From an uncultured Porphyromonas sp. (lineage in GTDB: Bacteria; Bacteroidota; Bacteroidia; Bacteroidales; Porphyromonadaceae), in NCBI GenBank assembly GCA_900539765.1, contig UQDF01000049.1, positions 1 through 15,917 of the forward strand: 15,917 nucleotides of DNA, given 5' to 3'. The notes below the pieces were generated by a model. It was given only the letters and a program-made list of their open reading frames with translations, was not told the DNA's origin and made no database searches. Numbering within the stretch: position 1 is the first letter of the stretch; the number at the start of each line of letters is the position of its first letter. Position numbers and translations under genes: made by a program. Positions 1 through 7,056 of the stretch are shown here, in pieces.

Positions 1-105
1 ACCGACATCAGTTTCAGCAAAAAATAAGTCAACCATTTTCAGGGAACCACAATAATTTAGAACTGGCTACATATCGATACGGGACTGTGTCGGGAAAAAC
101 TGATT

Positions 106-126
106 TCCACGTGGAGAATAAAAAAT
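106..126. repeat. Dispersed CCACGTGG-type repeat unit, left copy
   Basis: A perfect 8-bp palindrome CCACGTGG (107-114) is followed by AGAAT and an A-rich run. This 21-bp stretch matches 8813-8833 at 20 of 21 positions and 8899-8919 at 19 of 21, giving the consensus CCACGTGGARAATRAAAAAT. The next CCACG-like motif begins at 129, again 22 bp on, as in the main array. Its function is unknown. Its A-run supplies the T-tract of the minus-strand hairpin beside it. Confidence 0.8.
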
Positions 127-158
127 ATCCACGGAGGAATTGGCTTTTCCTCCGTGGA
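120..158 (-). terminator. Probable intrinsic terminator of the ccsBA operon
   Basis: A perfect 11-bp inverted repeat (128-138 with 148-158, arms TCCACGGAGGA and TCCTCCGTGGA) has a 9-nt loop. It lies about 30 nt after the ccsBA stop. Read on the minus strand the stem is followed by TATTTTTTATTC, a T-rich tail. Stem plus U-tract fits a Rho-independent terminator closing the five-gene operon. The stem begins and ends with halves of the same CCAC/GTGG motif as the neighbouring repeat. Confidence 0.7.
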
Positions 159-187
159 GTGGATTTATCGCTTCGTAAGGGGGAGCA

Positions 188-2428
188 TCATGCGTAGCTG
201 TGCATTCCGCCGAGGAAGAAGTTGACCCCGAAGTAGGTGACCAGCACCGACACGAAAGCGATCAAGAGATAAACATGCAGGAACCTCTGCGAGCGGAAGC
301 AGCGCAGCGACTCGCAGTGTAGTGGCAGGGCGTAGATGATGAGCGTGATGAGTGCCCACACCTCTTTGGGGTCCCAGCTCCAGTAGCGTCCCCACGAGAC
401 ATTGGCCCAGACGGCTCCGATGAAGATACCGATAGCCAGTAGCGCGACCGCTGGATAGAGGAGCAGTCTACTGAGTGCCTCTAGGTGCGTCCCGACGGTA
501 GAGCGTCGCGACAGGATCAGTGCCATGCAACTATTGAGCATCATAAAGGCCAAGAGACTATACGCTATCATGATAACCAGCACGTGGATGCTCAGTAGCG
601 GCGAGTGAAGCACTGGCATCAGCGGAGTGATCTGTGGATTGCTGCCCCCGAAGGAGGCGACCAAGAGCGACAACCCACCCATAAGTAGCCCAAAGGGGAT
701 CAGTACTCGATGCTTACGCCCTGCAAGTATGGTCAGTAGCAGTACGATCCAAGCTAAGGCTTGCATCGTCTCAAAGCCATTGCTCAGCGGCACATATCCC
801 GAGACGATCCAGCGCAGGATCACCATGAGGGTTAGGTAGAGCATACTGCCGTAGATGACGGCCCAGATGCCCCACTTGACTAATCGAGGATCCTTGAGTC
901 GTCCCACGGAGAGCTGATAGGCAGTCCAGATGAAGAGCAAGATCCCGATGGCGGCGAGGATCTTGGCGAGCAGTCCAATAAAGGGAGAGAGCTGGTTATA
1001 GTAGAGCTCTGAGCGAAAGCGCACAGCCGAGGGACAGCTCTCACCGCCCTCCTTGAGCTGGTACTGACGGAGCTTGACGAGAAAGTCTTGCGCCTCGTCC
1101 CATTGCTGCATGACGACCAGTTCGCTGAGGTAGTTAAAGCTCTTACGCACGAAGGTCCACTGATCTAGTGGCATCTCTGCGGGGAGATCGGTAGAGGCTG
1201 GATGATACCACGCGATACTTCCATGGCTCTGTACAGGGAAGATCAAGAGCGACTCACCTAACCCTAAGCTCTGTATCACCTGACACTTCTCGTGTGCCTC
1301 AAAGAGGGCTTTGCGTCCGGGCTGGTCGGGGTGCTGTATGTAGTTGTCTAGCAGAGCCTCCAGGCGATAGTTGCCCTGTAGATCAAAGAACTGACGGTAG
1401 CTCACTCGCTTTCCCTCGTAGCACTCGAGCAGCTTGCGTATGCTCCGATCTTTGATCCGTATCATCGGCTCATCGACCCAACTGTCGTAGTAAAAGATCC
1501 AGCCCGCCAAGACTTGCTCGGCAGAATAGCCTCGGTAGCTACTGCGTCCATAGAGCTTCTCGGTAAACTCCTGAGCATAGGTCTCTAGAGGACAGACTCG
1601 ATTGTTGTATAGGATGTGCAGTTCGCCCAAGCTCTTAGCCACACTAGCGGGGATCGTCTTGGGGAGTGGCGTCGAGGGGGCTTTTGCCTCTGCCGAGAGC
1701 GTACCACCAGCGAGGAGTATCAGAAGCATCGCCACGGGAGAGACGAGAGCCTGCTTGAGGAGCTGTCTCACTTTACGACGACGTGCGTACATGCCCCCTA
1801 CGAGGCTGATTGCGAGGAGCGCATAGCCTAGGTAAGAGATCGATATACCCCATGGATCGTATGCGATGGAGAGGATCGAGGAGGTGGTCTCTGGGTCGTA
1901 GCCTGACTGGTAGAAGCGATAGAATCGGTAGCGGAAGATGCGATTCATAGAGACAGCACCACGGATGCTCTGCGACCGCTCCCCGTCCTGAATGACGAGA
2001 TTGCTCTGGTAGTCTAGCGGGAATTGAGTCCCTGTGTAGTAGGTCAGATCAAACCGCTCCAAAGCGACCTCAAAGGGGAGGGTCAGTGTCTCTCCCTGTT
2101 CACTCTGATAGCGATCCGTAGGACTGGCACCCTCCTGGAGCTTGATCCGTCCATGTATGGCAGTCCAGCTAGTCACGCCAGCACCCAGCAAGATGACCAG
2201 CAGTGAGACGTGGATCATCCAGATCCAGAAGCGTCTGTAGAGCTTAGCTCGTAAGATATAAAGTAGCCCAGCACAGGAGAGTAGCACCCACAAGATGGTA
2301 AAGAGCGGGGAGCCATACCAGTGCTCCTGCACGAAGGGCGTACCGTAAAGCTTTTCAACCACAGTGGCTGTCGCGAGGACAGCCACCGTGATGAGTAGTA
2401 ATATGAAAGGGAGCTTGCGCCACACCAT
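188..2428 (-). CDS. ccsBA: Fused cytochrome c synthetase CcsBA (ResB-CcsA, System II haem lyase)
   Basis: This 746-aa polytopic inner-membrane protein would export haem and attach it covalently to CxxCH motifs of periplasmic or lipoprotein cytochromes c. The N-terminal CcsB/ResB part (about 1-220) has three early membrane spans with a histidine in the third (H73), then a periplasmic stretch and a fourth span near 195-215. A fifth hydrophobic segment (about 228-246) leads into a long extracytoplasmic region to about 480. The C-terminal CcsA part carries the WWD haem-handling signature WGRYWSWDPKEVW (about 679-691). It lies between H615 (in SIHV) and H704 (in LPLHCES), with H743 in the terminal GMHSYA. 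These match the four ligand histidines described for CcsBA (two transmembrane, two periplasmic). The gene starts 27 nt after the second DHOR gene, whose product and paralogue are its obvious clients. No ResA or CcdA thiol partner is in the window. Confidence 0.93.
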   Translation of the reverse strand: MVWRKLPFILLLITVAVLATATVVEKLYGTPFVQEHWYGSPLFTILWVLLSCAGLLYILRAKLYRRFWIWMIHVSLLVILLGAGVTSWTAIHGRIKLQEGASPTDRYQSEQGETLTLPFEVALERFDLTYYTGTQFPLDYQSNLVIQDGERSQSIRGAVSMNRIFRYRFYRFYQSGYDPETTSSILSIAYDPWGISISYLGYALLAISLVGGMYARRRKVRQLLKQALVSPVAMLLILLAGGTLSAEAKAPSTPLPKTIPASVAKSLGELHILYNNRVCPLETYAQEFTEKLYGRSSYRGYSAEQVLAGWIFYYDSWVDEPMIRIKDRSIRKLLECYEGKRVSYRQFFDLQGNYRLEALLDNYIQHPDQPGRKALFEAHEKCQVIQSLGLGESLLIFPVQSHGSIAWYHPASTDLPAEMPLDQWTFVRKSFNYLSELVVMQQWDEAQDFLVKLRQYQLKEGGESCPSAVRFRSELYYNQLSPFIGLLAKILAAIGILLFIWTAYQLSVGRLKDPRLVKWGIWAVIYGSMLYLTLMVILRWIVSGYVPLSNGFETMQALAWIVLLLTILAGRKHRVLIPFGLLMGGLSLLVASFGGSNPQITPLMPVLHSPLLSIHVLVIMIAYSLLAFMMLNSCMALILSRRSTVGTHLEALSRLLLYPAVALLAIGIFIGAVWANVSWGRYWSWDPKEVWALITLIIYALPLHCESLRCFRSQRFLHVYLLIAFVSVLVTYFGVNFFLGGMHSYA

Positions 2429-2455
2429 ATTTATGTTGTAATCTAGTGCGTGAAG

Positions 2456-4024
2456 CTATACAGCGTTGATAAACTTGACAATCGCCTCACGATCCTTGCG
2501 GTCAAGCTGGCGGAACTTCTCTACCGTAAATCGTGCATCACTATTCTTAGCACCATGCCACATAATAGCCTCGATCACATTGCGTGCGCGGCAGTCGTGC
2601 AGTCGATCCTGATGACCTGAAGCCTTCTGGCTCAGACCGCGTCCCCAGAGCGGGGTGGTACGGCACCAACCCGTGCGGATGTCGTTTTGCATGTGGAGCT
2701 GGTGCTGGACCATGTCGGTGTAAGGCCAGATCTTCTGCTTGGGGTAGCGTGGCATAGCCTTCTTGCCGCCCTCGGTCAGACCATACACATCCACGACAAC
2801 GTCATCGCCCGTAGTCCAAGAGGGACGGTGGCAAGTGGCACATCCTATCTCAGTGAAGAGCTGCTTACCACGCTGCACATCGGGGGAGTCTATGTCTCTC
2901 GCAGCTGGCACAGCTAGACCACGTATCCACACCATCAGATCGTAGCAAGCCTGTGCGTCCATCTCGACGGGCAGGTCTGTAGCTGTAAAGAAGTCGTAGA
3001 TATCCTTCTCCACATTGCCAGTCTTCTTGCGATCAGGGAAGTATTTGTAGAACTCAGCCTGTACGTCGGGATCTTTGCTTGCCGTCCGTGCGTAAGCCTC
3101 AGGTATGTAGAACTTACGAAACATCGGCGTGATGATATTGGTCACCTCCCATAGGCTCACATTGGCAGAGAGCTTGGTAAAGTCACACGCATAGTCAAAG
3201 CGCATCGGGTGCCCCGCAGCGTCTACCCCCGTGGGGGCGAAGTCGCTACCAGCCCAAATAGCGGGATTGAGCGGTGTGTGCGGAGCCTCTTTGATATACT
3301 GCTGACGTATATCCTCATCGCTGATCGCATCGAGCAGACCCGTACCATAGATGCCGATGGTAGACTCAAGCGTAACGACCGCCTGATCGAGCGGGAAGGG
3401 CTTGCCATTCACCTCTAGTGGCGAGTAGAGAGCCTCTGCGGGCAGATGCACCTCGGGATAGATAAGATCGTAAGTCTCGCCATCGTCAAACTTATTGCCC
3501 CACTCGTCCGTATAGCTGCGCCAGTCGATGGTCATCTTGTCAGCATCGATCATAGGCTTGAAGGGCGGCAGTGCGACAGTCATAGGCACTAATCCGAGCG
3601 AGCTAGCCATATTTCCCTCTTTGTCGGTAACGATGATGAGACAGCCATTGCCCATCTGCTCACTATTGTAGCGTGTGATGCGCTTACCATGGCCATAGCC
3701 CGGGTGACAAGCCTCGCAGGAGGTACGATTGTATAGAGGACCTAGTCCCGTGAAGGTCAGACCAGGTACATCACCAGCAGCGTGCGCCGTCTCAAAGCGA
3801 CGCTCACCTTGCTTGAAGTTGGCATCTAGTCCAGCCAGTGCTATAGCCTCTGTGGGCTGCTCGAAGCATGAGGCCGTGTTGTTGAAGGTAGTGCCTAGCT
3901 TGCCTCCGCTGTAATACTCCTCGCTAAGCGTCTGAGGGGTGTCGCTACCGCACTCCTGCTGACAAGCTGTCAGGCTAGCAAGGATGAGCGCTAGCAGTGC
4001 TAGCTGTGTAGTTAAGTACTTCAT
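2456..4024 (-). CDS. Di-haem oxidoreductase lipoprotein (DUF1111/DHOR family), copy 2
   Basis: A 522-aa protein with a lipoprotein signal peptide (lipobox LTAC, lipidated C21). It carries two haem c attachment motifs, CEACH (103-107) and CATCH (395-399). Conserved blocks typical of DUF1111 are present: CHPGYGHG after haem 1, YTDEWGNKFDDGETYDL (171-187), ESTIGIYGTGLLDAISDED (about 220-238), RGLAVPAARD, CRTTPLWGRGLS and EAIMWHGAK near the C-terminus. The family is annotated as putative thiol oxidoreductase or peroxidase; the true substrate is not established. The family C-terminal motif usually reads LHDGRAR but here reads LHDCRAR (C478), with a partner candidate C454. It is a clear paralogue of the gene just upstream. 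A 169-bp structured gap separates the two, and ccsBA follows after 27 nt. It is presumably anchored in the envelope; which membrane and face cannot be read here. Confidence 0.9.
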   Translation of the reverse strand: MKYLTTQLALLALILASLTACQQECGSDTPQTLSEEYYSGGKLGTTFNNTASCFEQPTEAIALAGLDANFKQGERRFETAHAAGDVPGLTFTGLGPLYNRTSCEACHPGYGHGKRITRYNSEQMGNGCLIIVTDKEGNMASSLGLVPMTVALPPFKPMIDADKMTIDWRSYTDEWGNKFDDGETYDLIYPEVHLPAEALYSPLEVNGKPFPLDQAVVTLESTIGIYGTGLLDAISDEDIRQQYIKEAPHTPLNPAIWAGSDFAPTGVDAAGHPMRFDYACDFTKLSANVSLWEVTNIITPMFRKFYIPEAYARTASKDPDVQAEFYKYFPDRKKTGNVEKDIYDFFTATDLPVEMDAQACYDLMVWIRGLAVPAARDIDSPDVQRGKQLFTEIGCATCHRPSWTTGDDVVVDVYGLTEGGKKAMPRYPKQKIWPYTDMVQHQLHMQNDIRTGWCRTTPLWGRGLSQKASGHQDRLHDCRARNVIEAIMWHGAKNSDARFTVEKFRQLDRKDREAIVKFINAV

Positions 4025-4053
4025 AAGAATAAAGTGTTTGGGTGTATGTGTCT

Positions 4054-4123
4054 CCCCTCCCCTGACAGCTTATATCTATCATCATAATCTATTGCTCTAG
4101 CAAATGCTTGCTCAGGAGAGGGG
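4054..4123 (-). other. Structured intercistronic segment between the two DHOR genes
   Basis: Positions 4054-4065 and 4112-4123 are complementary over 12 positions. The only non-Watson-Crick position becomes a G-U pair in the minus-strand RNA, so the stem is complete only in the sense transcript. The 46-nt loop contains a smaller inverted repeat (AGCAA and TTGCT). No U-tract follows, so it does not look like a simple terminator. I see no -7 promoter element in the gap. It could set differential expression or processing between the paralogues; this is inference. Confidence 0.4.
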
Positions 4124-4163
4124 TAGAAGTTAGAGGTTAGACTTTAGAGGTTAGAGATTAGAT
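4124..4163. repeat. TTAGAGG-type short repeat tract
   Basis: About 40 bp built from reiterated TTAGA units (TTAGAGGTTAGA occurs, then a variant, then TTAGAGGTTAGAGATTAGA). It sits between the DHOR genes. The same kind of sequence, in the opposite orientation, occurs at 11381-11402, so it looks like a dispersed intergenic element rather than chance. Its role is unknown. Confidence 0.6.
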
Positions 4164-4193
4164 CGAATTGAGCCGTCAAATAAACCTGCGGGA

Positions 4194-5792
4194 TTAGATC
4201 GACTCGATGAAGGTAACGACAGCCTTTCGCTCCTCCTTGCTGAGCTTGCGAAACTTCTCAACAGACGCTCTCGCATCACTAGTCTTAGCGCCGTGCCACA
4301 TGATCGCCTCGATCACGGTACGTGCACGGCAGTCGTGTAGACGATCGCTAGCTCCAGTAGCCTTCATGCTCAGACCACGTCCCCACAGCGGCGTAGTACG
4401 GCACCAGCCTGTGCGGATGTTGTTTTTCATCTGCAGCTGATGCTGGATCATATCGGTGTAGGGCCAGATCTTCTGATGCGGGTAGCGTGGCAGGAGGCTA
4501 GCACGAGCACCGACGAAGAAGTTGTTCGGATCCCGGATCTGATCCTCGCCCGTAGTCCACGTAGGACGGTGGCAGCTAGCGCACCCCATCTCCTCAAAGA
4601 GCTTCTTACCCTGTTGGAACTCTTTGCTATCAGCATCTCGTGCCGACGGGACGGCTAGTCCGCGGTGCCATACCATGAAGTCGATGTACTCCTCATCGGT
4701 CATGTCGGCCGGCAGCTCGCTAGAGGTTAGGTAGTCGTAGATGTCCTTCTTGACATCCCCACTCTTCCTCCACTCTGGGTAGTAGGTATAAAACTGTGCC
4801 TGCACCTCGGGATCTTCAGAAGCGACCTGAGCATAGGCAGGGGTCATGTAGTGGTAGCGACGATCGCTACGAGTCACGTTGGTGATGTTCCAGATAGCGT
4901 TAGCTCCAGGGCCATCCTGTATGCTACCACGTGTCAGTCCGTAGGTGTAGCGGGGAAGGTACTTAGTGCCGTCGCCCTGCTTGGTATTGGTGTAGTAGCG
5001 AGCGAAGTCACCGTTCTTCCAGACGGTGGGGTTGAGGTTGGCACCGTGCTTCTCCTCCGTCTGATACTGAGCACGGAGGTCCTCGTCACTGATAGCGTCG
5101 AGCAGACCTGTGCCGTAGATACCGATGGTGCTCTCGAGGCGAACGCGTAGATCGGAGTATGGGATGTCTTTGCCCTTAACCTGCAAGGGGACGTAGAAGG
5201 CATCTTCCGGTATGGTCACCTCTGGGTAAATAAGGTCGTAGGTCTCACCATCGTCAAACTTATTGCCCCACTCATCTGTGTAGGGGAGCCAGTCTATCTT
5301 GATCTTACGCTCATCAAGTGGTGCCTTAAAGGGAGGCGCAGCTTGCGTCTGAGGCATACCTGTGAGAGAAGATAGATAAGTGTCGTTTTGGTCCGTGAGG
5401 ACGAGTAGATAGCCGTTGCCTATGGTGTGCGAGTTGTACTCGGTCTGTCTAGCACCATGTCCGTAACCTGGGTGGCAAGCGATACAGCTAGCACGCAACC
5501 ACAGTGGCCCTAGACCACGTAGCGGGAAGTTTGGATCGGTAGAGGTGTCAAAGGGGTTCTCGAAGAGACGCTCTCCCCTCTTAAACCTAGCGACCAAACC
5601 AGCCTCCTCGACTGCAGGGGTAAACTGCTCGTAACAGGTGGCCGTGTTATTGAACGCGGTGCCTAGCTTTCCTCCGCTATAATACTGCTCTTCGTATGGA
5701 TTCGTTTCGCTTGGATCTGGACAATCTGAGCTACATGCGCTCAGGAGAGCCAGACAGCCTATCAGACTACATATACTTAATACCTTGTTCAT
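4194..5792 (-). CDS. Di-haem oxidoreductase lipoprotein (DUF1111/DHOR family), copy 1
   Basis: This 532-aa lipoprotein is counted from the ATG at 5790-5792. The frame is open ten codons further upstream, but the internal start gives a normal signal peptide (MNKVLSICSLIGCLALLSAC, lipidated C20) and has AGAGGAAG as a good ribosome-binding site, whereas the upstream ATG lies at the edge of a hairpin. Haem motifs are CIACH (103-107) and CASCH (404-408). It shares with the downstream paralogue the YYSGGKLGT-FNNTA N-terminal block, YTDEWGNKFDDGETYDL, ESTIGIYGTGLLDAISDED, CRTTPLWGRGLS and LHDCRAR-EAIMWHGAK. Identity is perhaps half overall by eye, not computed. They differ most at about 245-310, where this copy is longer. 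A cysteine pair, C464 and C488, is conserved in both copies. The gene lies in the porin-imelysin-DHOR-DHOR-ccsBA operon. Enzymatic role is unproven; peroxidase, thiol oxidation or iron redox chemistry are all possible. Confidence 0.9.
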   Translation of the reverse strand: MNKVLSICSLIGCLALLSACSSDCPDPSETNPYEEQYYSGGKLGTAFNNTATCYEQFTPAVEEAGLVARFKRGERLFENPFDTSTDPNFPLRGLGPLWLRASCIACHPGYGHGARQTEYNSHTIGNGYLLVLTDQNDTYLSSLTGMPQTQAAPPFKAPLDERKIKIDWLPYTDEWGNKFDDGETYDLIYPEVTIPEDAFYVPLQVKGKDIPYSDLRVRLESTIGIYGTGLLDAISDEDLRAQYQTEEKHGANLNPTVWKNGDFARYYTNTKQGDGTKYLPRYTYGLTRGSIQDGPGANAIWNITNVTRSDRRYHYMTPAYAQVASEDPEVQAQFYTYYPEWRKSGDVKKDIYDYLTSSELPADMTDEEYIDFMVWHRGLAVPSARDADSKEFQQGKKLFEEMGCASCHRPTWTTGEDQIRDPNNFFVGARASLLPRYPHQKIWPYTDMIQHQLQMKNNIRTGWCRTTPLWGRGLSMKATGASDRLHDCRARTVIEAIMWHGAKTSDARASVEKFRKLSKEERKAVVTFIESI

Positions 5793-5820
5793 AACAACTT
5801 CCTCTAAAATGCTATCATAC

Positions 5821-5858
5821 ATCTGCAGGCATCCTCTCTAGGGATCAAGCCTGCAGAT
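5821..5858 (-). other. Intercistronic hairpin before the first DHOR gene
   Basis: A perfect 10-bp inverted repeat (5821-5830 with 5849-5858, arms ATCTGCAGGC and GCCTGCAGAT) encloses an inner ATCC/GGAT pair. It lies between the imelysin stop and the DHOR ribosome-binding site. No T-tract follows on the minus strand, so a mRNA stability or processing element is more likely than a terminator. Confidence 0.6.
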
Positions 5859-5879
5859 GGTATGACGGTGGTTTATTGA

Positions 5880-7025
5880 TTACTTCTGTACAGCTTCGAT
5901 AGCTGCATCGATCTGCTCGAGGAGTGCATTGCACGCCTCGATGGCGGGCTTGGTAGCCTCCTTGGTCAGGTTATTGCGGAAGGGTGCCGGCATAGCGGCT
6001 ACCGTCTTGATCGCATGGTCTAGGGCTGTGCGGATCTCCTTGTCTAGATCAGGATGCTGCTGAGCCATGTAGGTAGCGAGAGAGTGGTTGTGGACAGTGC
6101 CGTCGAGAGAACCGTAGTAAGCGTTGCGGACGCTACGGAGGTTGTCTGTGAAGTCCTCAATAGAGTTCCAGCTGTACCACGACTCCACGTCTAGGACGTT
6201 GCCCGAGTTGACGGGGTCCGTGATCTTCGTATTGCCCACCTCGTCAGAGATGTCGCTCGCACCTTGTAGGATCTGCACGAGAGCATCTTTTTGGCTCTTG
6301 TAGGAGCTGTTGCCCTGCTCACCAGCGGCGATCATGAGCTGACCATAGTCCATCGTAGGCAGGAGCTCCGCATCCTCAAGCGTCTTCTTCTTGTCAGCCG
6401 TCACCTTGTCTATGCCAGCCCAGCTAGCCTCTAGGCGGATCGCCTGACGTGCTAGATCCTCAGCGACAGCCGCATTGTAAATGCGCTCAGGCTCTGTGAT
6501 CTCACCGACCTTGCGGGGCTGACCATCTCTAAAGATCATGTACTCCACAGCGTGGAAGCCGAGCAGACCGTAGCCTAGAGAAGCGAAGCCCTTGGCATCA
6601 GGACCCTCCTCCTTGAGTTCGTCGAGGAGGTCTTTGTTCTTAAGGATGTTGTCTAGCTGATTCTTCTGCAGAGGCCAAGAGTCGATGTGCGGGTCGATGT
6701 TATAGTCACCAGCAGCTCCATAGAGAAAAGCCTCGCTAAGCTCCCAGTAAGCACGCGCTGCGACCCACTTCTTGCAAGCCTTGTCGACCAGCTCTTGGGA
6801 GGGATTCTTCATCAGCTCCTCGCAAAGCCCAGACAGCTCGATAGCATTGTCTGCTAGAGACTTGTAGGTGGGTACTACGACACCCTCGACGAACTGCTTA
6901 ATGAGTGCCGTCTGTGCGGGGTCTAGCTGCTTTGCCTTGGGCTCGTCGCTCTCTTGACAAGAGACGAGAAGGACGCCCACGACTGAGAGAAGGAGCATTT
7001 TGAAGATGTAGGTATACTTATTCAT
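5880..7025 (-). CDS. Imelysin-family lipoprotein (IrpA / EfeO M75-like)
   Basis: This 381-aa lipoprotein has lipobox LVSC (C23). The GxHxxE signature of imelysins is present as GFHAVE (156-161), preceded by DPHIDSWPL (about 111-119), a characteristic family block. The rest is predicted mostly helical, as in the known imelysin fold of two four-helix bundles. Imelysins (ICMP, IrpA, EfeO) are associated with iron regulation and iron or haem uptake. Despite the M75 peptidase label, most members are not shown to be proteases, and the motif is thought to bind metal. The gene starts 31 nt after the porin stop and is followed within 90 nt by a DUF1111 gene, a pairing seen repeatedly in other phyla. 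I infer a periplasmic-face or surface iron-binding component. The ligand is not determinable here. Confidence 0.88.
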   Translation of the reverse strand: MNKYTYIFKMLLLSVVGVLLVSCQESDEPKAKQLDPAQTALIKQFVEGVVVPTYKSLADNAIELSGLCEELMKNPSQELVDKACKKWVAARAYWELSEAFLYGAAGDYNIDPHIDSWPLQKNQLDNILKNKDLLDELKEEGPDAKGFASLGYGLLGFHAVEYMIFRDGQPRKVGEITEPERIYNAAVAEDLARQAIRLEASWAGIDKVTADKKKTLEDAELLPTMDYGQLMIAAGEQGNSSYKSQKDALVQILQGASDISDEVGNTKITDPVNSGNVLDVESWYSWNSIEDFTDNLRSVRNAYYGSLDGTVHNHSLATYMAQQHPDLDKEIRTALDHAIKTVAAMPAPFRNNLTKEATKPAIEACNALLEQIDAAIEAVQK

Positions 7026-7056
7026 AGTCGATTGTATTGTGTTGAGTTAAAAGAAT

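Noticed and set aside
4851..5150. Plus-strand open frames opposite real genes (also 8237-8566, 9372-9692, 12035-12328, 15232-15585)
   Set aside because: They are antisense to well-supported genes, show no recognisable domain and arise from codon bias of the true strand.
5793..5822. Upstream ATG extending DHOR copy 1 by ten residues
   Set aside because: The extension (MYDSILEEVV) would precede and disrupt a clean lipoprotein signal peptide, while the internal ATG has a good ribosome-binding site.
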